Assembly: GCA_031265845.1 (NCBI GenBank)
Contig: JAISCC010000083.1
Location: 1 to 59,144, forward strand
DNA from: Treponema sp.
GTDB taxonomy: Bacteria > Spirochaetota > Spirochaetia > Treponematales > Breznakiellaceae
Reading direction: 5' to 3'
DNA: 59,144 nt
Shown here: positions 34,233-41,983 of the stretch, piece after piece
Layout of the letters: every line of letters starts with the position of its first letter
Numbering within the stretch: the first letter of the stretch is position 1
Notes under the pieces: generated by a model
What the model was told of the DNA's origin: nothing
Databases searched by the model: none
What the model saw: the letters and a program-made list of their open reading frames with translations, nothing else
Position numbers and translations under genes: made by a program

Positions 34233-35732
34233 CACTTTTTTTAGAAAATTTAAGTCTAATTCAGGGTAGACCGGAAATTTGTCAAGCAATTCCTTAACCC
34301 TCAGAGCCGCTTCGATTTTGACTTCTTCGGCGACGCGGCACTTCGCCTTGCTTTTTTTCGACGGATCTTTGATGTCAGGCGCCTGCGCCGTATTTTTCAG
34401 CGTCCGCGCAATAACGCCTCCTATCTCCTCCATTTCCGCCGCGCCCATGCCGAGCGTTGTAACGGCGGCGGCGCCGATGCGCAACCCGGACGTGTACCAC
34501 GGACCATTGGGATCAAAGGGAAGGCTGTTCCGGTTCACGGTGACGCCGCACTCATGGAGCGCGTTTTCCGCCTGCCTGCCCGTGAGTCCAAGGTTGCGGA
34601 CGTTCACGAGAAAAAGATGGTTGTCCGTGCCGCCAGTAAGTACGTCAAGCCCGTTTTTGACGCACGCCCCGGCAAGCGCCTTCGCATTTTCAACAATACG
34701 CGCCGCATATACGCGGAATTCCGGTTGCCGCGCCTCGCGGAACGCGACCGCTTTCGCCGCTATGACGTGGGGAAGAGGTCCGCCCATCGTAAGGGGGCAG
34801 CCTTTGTCCAGAGCGCCGGCGAATTCTTTGGTGGAAAGTATTAGCCCCGCGCGCGGCCCGCGAAGGGTTTTGTGGGTCGTGGTGGTGACGACATGGGCGT
34901 GGGGAACAGGATCGTAGTCGCCTGTAAGAACCTTTCCGGCGACGAGTCCGGCGAAATGCGCCATATCAACCAAGAATACAGCGCCCGCCTTGTCCGCGAT
35001 TTCCCGCATACGGCGGAAGTTGATCATGCGGGGATACGCCGAATATCCAGCCAAAAGGATAAAAGGCTTTATTTCAAGCGCCTGCTTTTCAATGGCGTCA
35101 TAATCAAGCGTCCCCGTTTCTCTGGAAACCGTATAGCTATGCGCGTCGAACATGCGCCCTGAAACATTATGCCGGTACCCGTGGGTGAGGTGTCCGCCGG
35201 AATAGTAATCCAGCCCCAGGAGCTTCCGGTTGCCGAGCGCCTCCCGCGCCTCTTTCCATTGGGCGTCCGTGAGCTTGTAGAGGTCTTTGACGGCGAATCG
35301 CTCCAGCAACGGCGCTTCCACCCGGGTGGAAAGTATGGCCCAGTAGGCGAGCATGTTGGCGTCCGCGCCGCAGTGGGGCTGAACATTGGCGTATTCCGCG
35401 CCGAAGAGCGCACGGGCTTCCTCCGCCGCAAGCGCTTCTATTGCGTCTACATTTTCATTGCCCGCGTAAAAGCGGTGGTACGGCATGCCTTCGGCGTATT
35501 TGTCAGTGAGCAGGTTCCCCATTGCAAGCTGCACGGACATTGAACAGTAGTTCTCGCTTGCGATGAGTTTGATGCGCTTGCGCTGATTCTCCAATTCTTT
35601 GACAATAGAAGCCGCGATTTCAGGGGCGACTTTGGCGATTTCCCACAAATTGCAAAGGTACGCCAAAAAAGCGGTGTCAATGGCGTCTGGGGAAGAAGAC
35701 GCCAAGTAGCCGGCGACGGGATTGTTGTTCAT
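34221..35732 (-). CDS. glyA: Serine hydroxymethyltransferase
   Basis: A 503-residue PLP enzyme that interconverts serine and glycine with tetrahydrofolate and supplies one-carbon units. The PLP lysine is Lys288 in VVTTTTHKTLRGPR. Other conserved parts are LIASENYCS, HCGADAN, SGGHLTHG and DMAHFAGL. It is longer than typical bacterial GlyA (about 415-430) because of an N-terminal extension and an insertion around 138-175; chlamydiae and spirochaetes have such longer forms. The ATG follows an AAGGAG site; a second ATG lies four bases upstream, out of frame. It has a recognisable promoter at 35753-35781. Confidence 0.97.
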   Translation of the reverse strand: MNNNPVAGYLASSSPDAIDTAFLAYLCNLWEIAKVAPEIAASIVKELENQRKRIKLIASENYCSMSVQLAMGNLLTDKYAEGMPYHRFYAGNENVDAIEALAAEEARALFGAEYANVQPHCGADANMLAYWAILSTRVEAPLLERFAVKDLYKLTDAQWKEAREALGNRKLLGLDYYSGGHLTHGYRHNVSGRMFDAHSYTVSRETGTLDYDAIEKQALEIKPFILLAGYSAYPRMINFRRMREIADKAGAVFLVDMAHFAGLVAGKVLTGDYDPVPHAHVVTTTTHKTLRGPRAGLILSTKEFAGALDKGCPLTMGGPLPHVIAAKAVAFREARQPEFRVYAARIVENAKALAGACVKNGLDVLTGGTDNHLFLVNVRNLGLTGRQAENALHECGVTVNRNSLPFDPNGPWYTSGLRIGAAAVTTLGMGAAEMEEIGGVIARTLKNTAQAPDIKDPSKKSKAKCRVAEEVKIEAALRVKELLDKFPVYPELDLNFLKKVFTK

Positions 35733-35752
35733 TGCATATTCTCCTTATGCAG

Positions 35753-35781
35753 ATAATAGCCGCTTTGAGTGTTTGCAACAA
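35753..35781 (-). promoter_or_regulatory. Probable glyA promoter
   Basis: TTGTTG (35776-35781), 17-base spacer, TATTAT (35753-35758), 20 bases before the ATG. Confidence 0.5.
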
Positions 35782-35820
35782 GGGGGGCGGCGGACGGACG
35801 CTTTGTCAAACGGACGCCTC

Positions 35821-35849
35821 TTTAATGTATTCGCAAAATATGGCAGAAT
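35821..35849 (+). promoter_or_regulatory. Possible promoter of Eis-like acetyltransferase gene
   Basis: TTTAAT (35821-35826), 17-base spacer, CAGAAT (35844-35849), about 70 bases before the ATG. Confidence 0.4.
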
Positions 35850-35919
35850 ATATCGTGGCGTTTTGCGCTGGCGGCATCCACACCGCGCGCTCAACTGTTT
35901 CAGAGGCAAGGGGAGATTT

Positions 35920-37125
35920 ATGATGGAAATACGCCGCGTCACAGCGGATGAGATGGTTCAATGCCGGAAAATCTGGACCGTCGTTTTTAATGAACGCAAG
36001 CGGTACGACGAACCGGATGAGGCGAAAGACGCGCTGGGTAATCCGCCTGAATGGACATGGGCATACGTTGAAAACGGCGCGATCAAAGGCTGTATGAATG
36101 AAATCCAGTTTCTTATGCGTTTTGACCGCCAGAACGTGAAGATGTCCGGCATCGGGGGGGTCGGCGTTCTGCCGGAATCCCGCGGCAAAGGGTGCGTCAG
36201 GCTGATATTTGAAAAGCTGCTGCCGGAAGCCTATGAAAAAGGCGTCGTCTTTTCCACGCTCACTCCTTTTTCTCACGCCTTTTACCGGCAATTCGGCTAT
36301 GAGCTTGCCTGCGTCCGCAACAAGGTCGCCATTCCTACAAACGAATTCGCTCATTTGAAGCCTCACGGACAGTTTGCGCAAATTTTCCCCGGAGACGACG
36401 CGTCTGATCTCAACACGGTTCACCACGCCTACATCGCAAATCTGAACCACGCAATTTGCCGCGATTATTGGGAGAATGATCGCGCGTGGCGGAACTTCAC
36501 CAACAGCGATCCGTATTCAACGGGCGTTTTTCTTTACCTATGGTACAACGATGAGGGCAAGCCGAAATCCTACATCAAGTGTCAGGGTGAAAAGGACGGA
36601 GATGACGGCCATATAGATGTAAAAGAGCTTGCTTTTGTTGACAAAGAAGGCTTGTACGGCGCCTTGGGGCTGGCGCGCGACATGCGTTCTCAATACGACG
36701 CTTTTACCTGGGACATGCCTTCTTTCATCGATCCGTTTGACTTCGTTTCCGACATGTGGGCGGTTGAGCGGCACATCGTTCCCCGCGACATGACGCGCAT
36801 CATCAACGCGCAGGAGGCGCTTGAACGTATGCGCCGTCCCGCAGGCGAGGGGCGGTTCGTGATCGATGTCATAGATCCGCACATCAGCGCCAATCAACGC
36901 CGCTTTCTGGTTGAGTATGCGCCCGAAGGCAGCCGCGTCTCGGTCACGCGAAAAGACGCGGACATGAAGTGTACCATAGCGGCATTGAGCCCACTGGTTG
37001 TGGGCTACCGCACGCTGGAAAACGCCCTCTTGTCAAAACAGACCGGACTTGAAGCGCTGGGCAACCTGGAAACGCTCCGCAAAGTATGGACCCTCCGCCC
37101 CCAGCATGTTACAGAATATTTTTAA
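35920..37125 (+). CDS. Eis-like GNAT acetyltransferase
   Basis: A 401-residue cytoplasmic protein. The start at 35920 is taken because AGGGGAG lies just before it, although the frame is open upstream. The N-terminal GNAT domain carries the acetyl-CoA loop GIGGVGVLPESRGKGCVRLI (about 78-97). A second degenerate GNAT-like part and a C-terminal sterol-carrier-like domain follow, as in the Eis family. The last residues are TEYF; in Eis the terminal carboxylate takes part in catalysis. Eis proteins acetylate amines such as aminoglycosides or lysine residues of proteins. The substrate here is unknown. It is divergent from glyA. Confidence 0.88.
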   Translation: MMEIRRVTADEMVQCRKIWTVVFNERKRYDEPDEAKDALGNPPEWTWAYVENGAIKGCMNEIQFLMRFDRQNVKMSGIGGVGVLPESRGKGCVRLIFEKLLPEAYEKGVVFSTLTPFSHAFYRQFGYELACVRNKVAIPTNEFAHLKPHGQFAQIFPGDDASDLNTVHHAYIANLNHAICRDYWENDRAWRNFTNSDPYSTGVFLYLWYNDEGKPKSYIKCQGEKDGDDGHIDVKELAFVDKEGLYGALGLARDMRSQYDAFTWDMPSFIDPFDFVSDMWAVERHIVPRDMTRIINAQEALERMRRPAGEGRFVIDVIDPHISANQRRFLVEYAPEGSRVSVTRKDADMKCTIAALSPLVVGYRTLENALLSKQTGLEALGNLETLRKVWTLRPQHVTEYF

Positions 37126-37240
37126 ATGGCGGGAAGCGCCCCGCTCTCTCATGGCGATCAGATTGATCCGCCTACGTCAATCCTCGCGCCTCCTGGGGGG
37201 CATTTTAGAAGCCAGCCGGCGGCGGTTGAAATGAGCCGAA

Positions 37241-37450
37241 TTATCCCCGCCGAAATGGGGTAATCCGACAGTTCGATATATGCAGGTCATAGCCCAACGT
37301 AACGGAACTGTCAAAGTATTTATCCATGTATGCGTCATGTTTTGAGTAAAAGAAAGGCTCATCGTTGCCAGCGGCCAGAAAATCGAAGCCCTCCATTGTC
37401 CTGTTCTGCAGCGAAGCGGAAAGTATTTCAGATGTCGAGCGGTACAAGTC
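37241..37450 (-). pseudogene. In-frame coding remnant behind a stop codon
   Basis: The frame of the upstream lipoprotein gene (37451-37993) continues after its TAG for about 68 residues with protein-like composition (MEGFDFLAAGNDEPFFYSKH and on to PFRRG), and ends at 37241. It has no good start of its own. Either the upstream gene was longer and has acquired a stop, or this is the end of another decayed gene. The surrounding 37126-37240 holds nothing recognisable. Confidence 0.5.
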
Positions 37451-37993
37451 CTAAAATATTCGCTTTACCGCAAATAAGTTTCCTGTTTCAGCGTTCTTTT
37501 TTCGTACAGGATATGCTTTTGTCAGACATGGATATACGGTTTCCAAAAACATATAATCAACACCGTAAGCGTCGGCAAAACCATATCCAATTTCGTATGC
37601 CGTTGTTTTATATATATTCAGGTTTCCAATATAATTTATTACATTTTCTTCCAGTCTAAAAATTATATCCGAGAGTTCAAAAAAACCGACAGCGTCTTCC
37701 GGGTACACATATTTGAATGTGTAATATCCTGCCGGCAGTTTAATCATTATCAGATTATGCCCGCTTCGCAATTTTATAACAGCGGACGCGCTGGAAAAAA
37801 AATCGTTGGTTGCGTTTCTGTTTCGTTGATATATATTTATTGTCAAATCAGGAATATCTGTAGTGATCGCCGCAAACAAAAACGCTTCTGATTTTTTAGA
37901 AGATAAAGAAGAGCTGTCTTTTACATTTACTGTGGCGCAGGCGGACGCTGTAACACATACACATATCAAAAGACGCATAATTTTAGTATTCAT
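37451..37993 (-). CDS. Small lipoprotein, unknown function
   Basis: A 180-residue lipoprotein. The start at 37993 gives MNTKIMRLLICVCVTASAC with Cys19; an ATG five codons later (37978) would also work. The mature part is beta-rich, with LRSGHNLIMIKLPAGYYTFK, like many small envelope lipoproteins that coat or interact with other proteins. The start overlaps the preceding lipoprotein gene by 11 bases. Its stop is followed in frame by more coding-like sequence (37241-37450). No family is recognised. Confidence 0.7.
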   Translation of the reverse strand: MNTKIMRLLICVCVTASACATVNVKDSSSLSSKKSEAFLFAAITTDIPDLTINIYQRNRNATNDFFSSASAVIKLRSGHNLIMIKLPAGYYTFKYVYPEDAVGFFELSDIIFRLEENVINYIGNLNIYKTTAYEIGYGFADAYGVDYMFLETVYPCLTKAYPVRKKNAETGNLFAVKRIF

Positions 37994-38546
37994 AGGTTTC
38001 ACGCTCTGTGGCAAGGTCATATCGCATAATATTGTTTTGTACATTCATTTTCTGCGCTAATATTTCCATTTGTTTCCATAGTTCAGAATTTGGAAACACT
38101 TCAACAATATCATTCGCCGCTTGTTCATAAACATTCGCCTTGTCATCAATAACACGTTTCACCGCGCGTATAGTGTAATGATTTTCATACACGGAAACAT
38201 AATATTTTATATATGTTGTTGTACGCCCAACATTGGCATCTGTGGCAAGAGCGCTGGCAATGCCTATCAAAGCCATTAATGCATCCCTTATAGAAGAAAC
38301 ATTCCGCCATTCTGTTTCAATGGCAATGAAATCAGGATCATGTCCCTGCCCTTTGTATATTGTCTGAAACCCATTGACGTTAAAAAATTCTTCGATGCCG
38401 TCAGCTATTTCATTCATTGTCGGATGTTCCATATCAAGTAATACTATATATGTTGTACGGAGAACATGCCTATGGTTTATAGTACTACACGCTGCAAGCG
38501 CGAATGTGAGGAAGATAAAAAAACAAGCCGGATTTTTCATTTTCAT
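37983..38546 (-). CDS. Small lipoprotein, unknown function
   Basis: A 187-residue lipoprotein with signal MKMKNPACFFIFLTFALAAC and Cys20 as the lipid site. The upstream in-frame ATG at 38567 lies within a hairpin arm and is less likely. The mature part is alpha/beta with alternating hydrophobic stretches (TYIVLLDMEHPTMNEIADGI, then YIKYYVSVYENHYTIRAVKR). It contains a small-residue segment (LIGIASALATDA) that could insert in a membrane. It is not assigned to a family. It is part of the operon read from 39543-39571, behind a possible attenuator hairpin at 38558-38606. Confidence 0.7.
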   Translation of the reverse strand: MKMKNPACFFIFLTFALAACSTINHRHVLRTTYIVLLDMEHPTMNEIADGIEEFFNVNGFQTIYKGQGHDPDFIAIETEWRNVSSIRDALMALIGIASALATDANVGRTTTYIKYYVSVYENHYTIRAVKRVIDDKANVYEQAANDIVEVFPNSELWKQMEILAQKMNVQNNIMRYDLATERETYEY

Positions 38547-38557
38547 AAACACCAGCA

Positions 38558-38606
38558 AGCCTATCAAATTCCACCGTTTTTTAAACGGCGATAATCTTGA
38601 TAGGCT
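38558..38606 (-). terminator. Large hairpin between operon genes (attenuator candidate)
   Basis: Arms AGCCTATCAA (38558-38567) and TTGATAGGCT (38597-38606) enclose an inner CCGTTT/AAACGG stem. It lies between the 151-residue gene and the first lipoprotein gene. There is no T-run outside the stem, so partial termination or mRNA processing is equally possible. Confidence 0.5.
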
Positions 38607-38626
38607 GGTAGGCTTTCAACCTGCGG

Positions 38627-39082
38627 CTATTTTATGGGCGCCAATATAATGCCATTGATAGAAATAGTCGCGCCTCCTGGAAGGAATTGTGTTATGAATG
38701 AGACTATTTTGTTCCATCCCGCTTTAGCTGTATTTACAACAAAAGAAAAAACTTCCGGTGCAACAGCCGCGCAAAATACGACAACTCCCGCTGTCGCCGC
38801 TGAAATCTGAAGCAATTGCATTCCAACATCTAAACCAAGCGATTTATTGGCAGTTGCGGCGGCGCTTTGAAAGTTACCGGTATTATCATATGCAGATGTA
38901 AGAGCGTCAACCCAACTTTTGAAATCGCCGCACCCATACCATTGCGCTAATTTAGCCGCCATACTCGCTCCGCCTGCGGCAGCCGTAACTAAACCTGCGA
39001 CGCCAACCCAAGGCTGCCTCCATTTGACCCACTTATATGCGCTTAATCCGGCAATAGTAACAGCCATAATCCATAATGCCAA
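38627..39082 (-). CDS. Small hydrophobic membrane protein, unknown
   Basis: A 151-residue protein with two to four likely membrane segments (about 1-17, 24-42 and 90-116) and a small-residue-rich middle. It looks like a small channel or hole-forming protein, but no family is recognised. The first 13 codons overlap the end of the preceding ORF (39043-39258) in another frame, which suggests that either the two are coupled or one frameshift split a single longer gene. Function unknown. Confidence 0.6.
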   Translation of the reverse strand: MALWIMAVTIAGLSAYKWVKWRQPWVGVAGLVTAAAGGASMAAKLAQWYGCGDFKSWVDALTSAYDNTGNFQSAAATANKSLGLDVGMQLLQISAATAGVVVFCAAVAPEVFSFVVNTAKAGWNKIVSFITQFLPGGATISINGIILAPIK

Positions 39083-39258
39083 TTAATAGTACTTTGACTG
39101 AAATCAGCGTCAAATAATCCTCGTGATTTATTTGACATATCATAAAAACCAAGTCGAATGTCTCTACTATTTATGAAACTAATTAAAGACCGTTCTTGTC
39201 CATTGCCGCCATCTGGAAGAACAAGCTCTTCTATCATAACTAGATATTTTTGCGACAT
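39043..39258 (-). CDS. Small ORF, 71 residues, possibly split from next gene
   Basis: Starts at ATG 39258, just after the end of the broken lipoprotein gene, and reads MSQKYLVMIEELVLPDGGNG. It ends inside the next gene in a different frame (INWHYGLW against MALWIMAVT). A single frameshift near 39070 would join the two. No family is recognised. It could be real but short, or the N-terminal part of a broken gene. Confidence 0.45.
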   Translation of the reverse strand: MSQKYLVMIEELVLPDGGNGQERSLISFINSRDIRLGFYDMSNKSRGLFDADFSQSTINWHYGLWLLLLPD

Positions 39259-39259
39259 T

Positions 39260-39489
39260 TCAGGTGAAATTTGCGCTAATATCTGCTATTTCACCGGCAG
39301 TCGCGTCGCTGAACATGGCGTCAATAAGTTTTAACTGAACCTCATCTTCGTTGTGAGACACCCGCCTTCCGGTCGCCGCCGGAGTGTTGCAATGACGTAT
39401 CCACCGGATCAATAATTACGTCACTGCATCCAACCAACACGGAGAATTGCCAGCGAGCCTACGATTCTTGCTTTAAAAGTCTTTTTCAT
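39260..39489 (-). pseudogene. Broken lipoprotein gene with two frameshifts
   Basis: Starts MKKTFKARIVGSLAIL at ATG 39489 with AGGAAG upstream, then stops after 22 residues in that frame. In the next frame the lipobox continues VLVGCSDVIIDPVDTSL and more, and in the third frame HNEDEVQLKLIDAMFSDAT runs to a stop at 39260. Read together the three parts form a typical small lipoprotein of about 75 residues. Two indels have destroyed it although its promoter is still perfect. Confidence 0.75.
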
Positions 39490-39542
39490 ACGAACTTCCT
39501 AAATAAAAAAAGACATAACACATAAGCGATATTTCTTGACAG

Positions 39543-39571
39543 ATTATATCGATAACAACATTTACTGTCAA
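39543..39571 (-). promoter_or_regulatory. Consensus sigma-70 promoter of the decaying lipoprotein operon
   Basis: Perfect TTGACA (39566-39571), 17-base spacer, perfect TATAAT (39543-39548). An inverted TTGACAG/CTGTCAA pair spans this site and could be an operator. Confidence 0.82.
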
Positions 39572-39600
39572 GCGTTTTTTTCAATTTTTAAAAAACGCTT
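39570..39600. terminator. AT-rich hairpin behind lpd
   Basis: Perfect 11-bp stem AAGCGTTTTTT/AAAAAACGCTT with a nine-base loop, 48 bases after the lpd stop. It overlaps the -35 box of the next operon. It is a plausible terminator in either direction. Confidence 0.5.
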
Positions 39601-39648
39601 GTTGAAAACACGGCGGAACTGCCGCCAGAAGCGCCGCTTCCACATCAA

Positions 39649-41121
39649 TTAGACGCGATCCGCCGCCTGCGCTATGGTTTCCGCGTATGTCGGATGGGCG
39701 AACACACTGTTCCTGATTTGCTCCGCAGTTATTCCGGCGTTGATGCACTGCACCGCCCAAGCTATGATATCCGTCGCATGGTTGCACATGATCTGGGCGC
39801 CGATAAGCGCCTTCGTTTCCGCGTGGAACACCAGTTTGACAAAGCTCCGCTCTTGATGTTCAATAACCGCCCTGCCGTTGCCGCCGAACACGCCCTTGCC
39901 GACAATCGCCGGAACGCCGCGTTCCTTCGCTTCGTCAACGGTAAGCCCAGCGCAGGCGATTTCAGGCGCGGTATACACACACGAGGGGATCGCGCCGAGA
40001 GGAGCCGGCGGCTTGCCCACGATATGGTCAACGATGCGTTCGGCTTGAGCCGTCGCGGTATGCGCAAGCTGGACGCCGGCGCTCATGCCAAAAGCGGCGC
40101 CCGACGCTATATCGCCGGCGGCGTAAACGCCTGCAACGCTTGTCATGCCAACTTCATTGACCCGAATATAGCCCCGTTCGGTCAGCGCGATGGCGCCCAA
40201 AGAATCCGGCGAAAAAAGCCCGGCTGTCTCCGGCTTCCGCCCCGCCGCAATCAAGACCGCGTTCGATGCGATGAATTGAGGCGGCGCTTCCAGTGCGCCG
40301 GCGTTTTTTCCAGAAATTCTAAAAAAGCAGGCCAACTCCCCTCCCCCACTCGCCTCTGTTTTCTCGACTTTTTCAAGTTGCGCGTTCGTAATGATGTTCA
40401 CGCCGCGCTTTTTGAGGATCATGGCGATGGTTTGGCTTATCTCCCTGTCCATGTTGGCTAAAACGCGAGGCAACGCTTCAATGACTGTGACCTCTCCGCC
40501 GAAATTGCTGTAAATGCTGGCGAATTCCATACCAACAACCCCGCCGCCAATAATAGTCAGCTTGGGGAAGCATCTTTCAAACAGCGGTCCATTGTCTCCA
40601 AGCAGATCGTCGCTCGTAAAAACGCCGTCAAGATCGCAACCCGCAACCGGGATGAGCGCCGGTTTGGTTCCCGTTGCGATGAGGATGCGTTTTGCGCGGA
40701 CGATTTTACGCTCTCCGTCTTCGCCAGCGATTGAAACTGTTTTGTCTTCGCCGCCGACATTCTCAATGCGCGCGATCCCCCGCTCAAGCGAGACACCGCT
40801 TTTCTCAATAAACGCGATCTGGTTAGCGCGGATAGCGTCGACGGCTTCCAATTTGCGCCGCTGAACCTCTGTAGAATTAAAAGGGATGTCACCGCCAGAC
40901 GCCGCCGCTACGTGAATGCCAAATAGCGAGGCTTCAGCCGCTTTGCGGCGGAGTGAAGAACTGTACAGCAACGCCTTTGTCGGAATGCAACCCCGGTTCA
41001 AACAGACGCCGCCTGCCAAAGCCTTCTCAACAAGGCGCGCCGAAAGACCGGCCCTTCGCGCCTTGATTGAAGCCGCATACCCCGCAGGACCGGAACCAAT
41101 AACAAGAAGATCGGATTCCAT
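39649..41121 (-). CDS. lpd: Dihydrolipoamide dehydrogenase
   Basis: A 490-residue flavoprotein that reoxidises the lipoyl arm of 2-oxoacid dehydrogenase or glycine-cleavage complexes with NAD+. The start at 41121 is set by a GGAGA site upstream and the FAD motif LLVIGSGPAGYAA. The redox pair is Cys40/Cys45 in GGVCLNRGCIPTKAL. The NAD motif TIIGGGVVGMEFASIY and the C-terminal catalytic His in FAHPTYAET are all present. Lipoate ligase lies two genes upstream on the same strand, which suggests a former lplA-lpd pair split by the nuclease-like gene. The E2 partner is not in the window. Confidence 0.96.
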   Translation of the reverse strand: MESDLLVIGSGPAGYAASIKARRAGLSARLVEKALAGGVCLNRGCIPTKALLYSSSLRRKAAEASLFGIHVAAASGGDIPFNSTEVQRRKLEAVDAIRANQIAFIEKSGVSLERGIARIENVGGEDKTVSIAGEDGERKIVRAKRILIATGTKPALIPVAGCDLDGVFTSDDLLGDNGPLFERCFPKLTIIGGGVVGMEFASIYSNFGGEVTVIEALPRVLANMDREISQTIAMILKKRGVNIITNAQLEKVEKTEASGGGELACFFRISGKNAGALEAPPQFIASNAVLIAAGRKPETAGLFSPDSLGAIALTERGYIRVNEVGMTSVAGVYAAGDIASGAAFGMSAGVQLAHTATAQAERIVDHIVGKPPAPLGAIPSCVYTAPEIACAGLTVDEAKERGVPAIVGKGVFGGNGRAVIEHQERSFVKLVFHAETKALIGAQIMCNHATDIIAWAVQCINAGITAEQIRNSVFAHPTYAETIAQAADRV

Positions 41122-41158
41122 TGACTGTCTCCTATGTGTCTCTAATGTGTCTCTAATG

Positions 41159-41171
41159 TGTCTCCAAAAAT
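41159..41171. repeat. 13-bp direct repeat, copy 1 (flanks DUF3782 gene)
   Basis: TGTCTCCAAAAAT, identical to 41909-41921. Together they bracket the DUF3782 gene like a target-site duplication. A local triplet of TGTCTCTAATG-like units (41134-41163) adjoins it. Confidence 0.7.
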
Positions 41172-41199
41172 CAAAGCAATTTTTGGCGGTTCGTGTCAA
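41170..41199 (-). promoter_or_regulatory. Possible lpd promoter
   Basis: Perfect TTGACA (41194-41199) with a weak TTTGAT (41170-41175) 18 bases away, about 48 bases before the ATG. Confidence 0.4.
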
Positions 41200-41308
41200 G
41201 TCCACGAGATGGAAAATTCCAAAAAAACTATGAAAAAACGGATTTTTACCCTTGCAAGCGGTTTTCCAAAAGACGAAAAGGCGGTATAGTTAAAAGGAGG
41301 AGTTTGCT

Positions 41309-41983
41309 ATGAAGACAGCTCAAGCTGTGGGCGAAGGACTGACCTTTGAGAAGGTCTGGGCGATGATGCAAGCCGCCAATGAGCAAATAGAGGCGACCGA
41401 CAGGCAGATCAGCAAAGTGGGCAACCGTTTCGGTGAAATTAATGAGTACATGGCAGTCCCCAACCTCGTGGTAAAATTTCGTGAGATTGGCTTTGAGGTT
41501 ACCAAAACGCGCAGAAACACCGAGGCAGTAGATCGTGAACACGATAGTATCATGGAAGTTGACGCTTTTCTGGAAAACGGCGACAAGGTGATGATCGTCG
41601 AGATCAAGAGCAAGCCATGCGCGCGGGATGTTGACGATCATGTTGAGCGCATGGAAAAACCGCGCCGATACGTGGATTTGCACGATGACAAACAGGTGTA
41701 TCTGGACGCTATCGGCGGCGCAGTCTTCAACGAGAACGAAAAAATCTATGCCTTGAAAAAAGGGTTTTATGCGCTTGAGCCGTCCGGGGAAATGTTTAAG
41801 ATTATTAAGCCGAAAGGAAAAGACCGCCTTCGCGAATGGCAGCCGGCGCCCCGCGTTTCGTGGCAAGCGGCGCCGGCGATTGAAACCGCCGTATATCCGC
41901 CTCCTACCTGTCTCCAAAAATTAAATCAACAACATCATCGCAAAAGGCAAGCCGCAAAGGATTGTCCGCAAAACGCGCCGTGA
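41309..41983 (+). CDS. DUF3782-like PD-(D/E)XK nuclease-fold protein
   Basis: A 224-residue protein. A helical start (TFEKVWAMMQAANEQI) is followed by a coil and the core MEVDAFLENGDKVMIVEIKS, which matches the nuclease-fold pattern D-x(n)-E-x-K of DUF3782-type proteins. Such proteins are widespread in many copies in treponemes and cyanobacteria; their role is not established. A strong AAAGGAGGAG site precedes the ATG. The last 27 residues are encoded by the antisense of the lplA 3-prime end and are unlike the family, which suggests the original stop was lost at insertion. It is the only plus-strand gene between lpd and lplA and lies between 13-bp direct repeats. Confidence 0.8.
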   Translation: MKTAQAVGEGLTFEKVWAMMQAANEQIEATDRQISKVGNRFGEINEYMAVPNLVVKFREIGFEVTKTRRNTEAVDREHDSIMEVDAFLENGDKVMIVEIKSKPCARDVDDHVERMEKPRRYVDLHDDKQVYLDAIGGAVFNENEKIYALKKGFYALEPSGEMFKIIKPKGKDRLREWQPAPRVSWQAAPAIETAVYPPPTCLQKLNQQHHRKRQAAKDCPQNAP

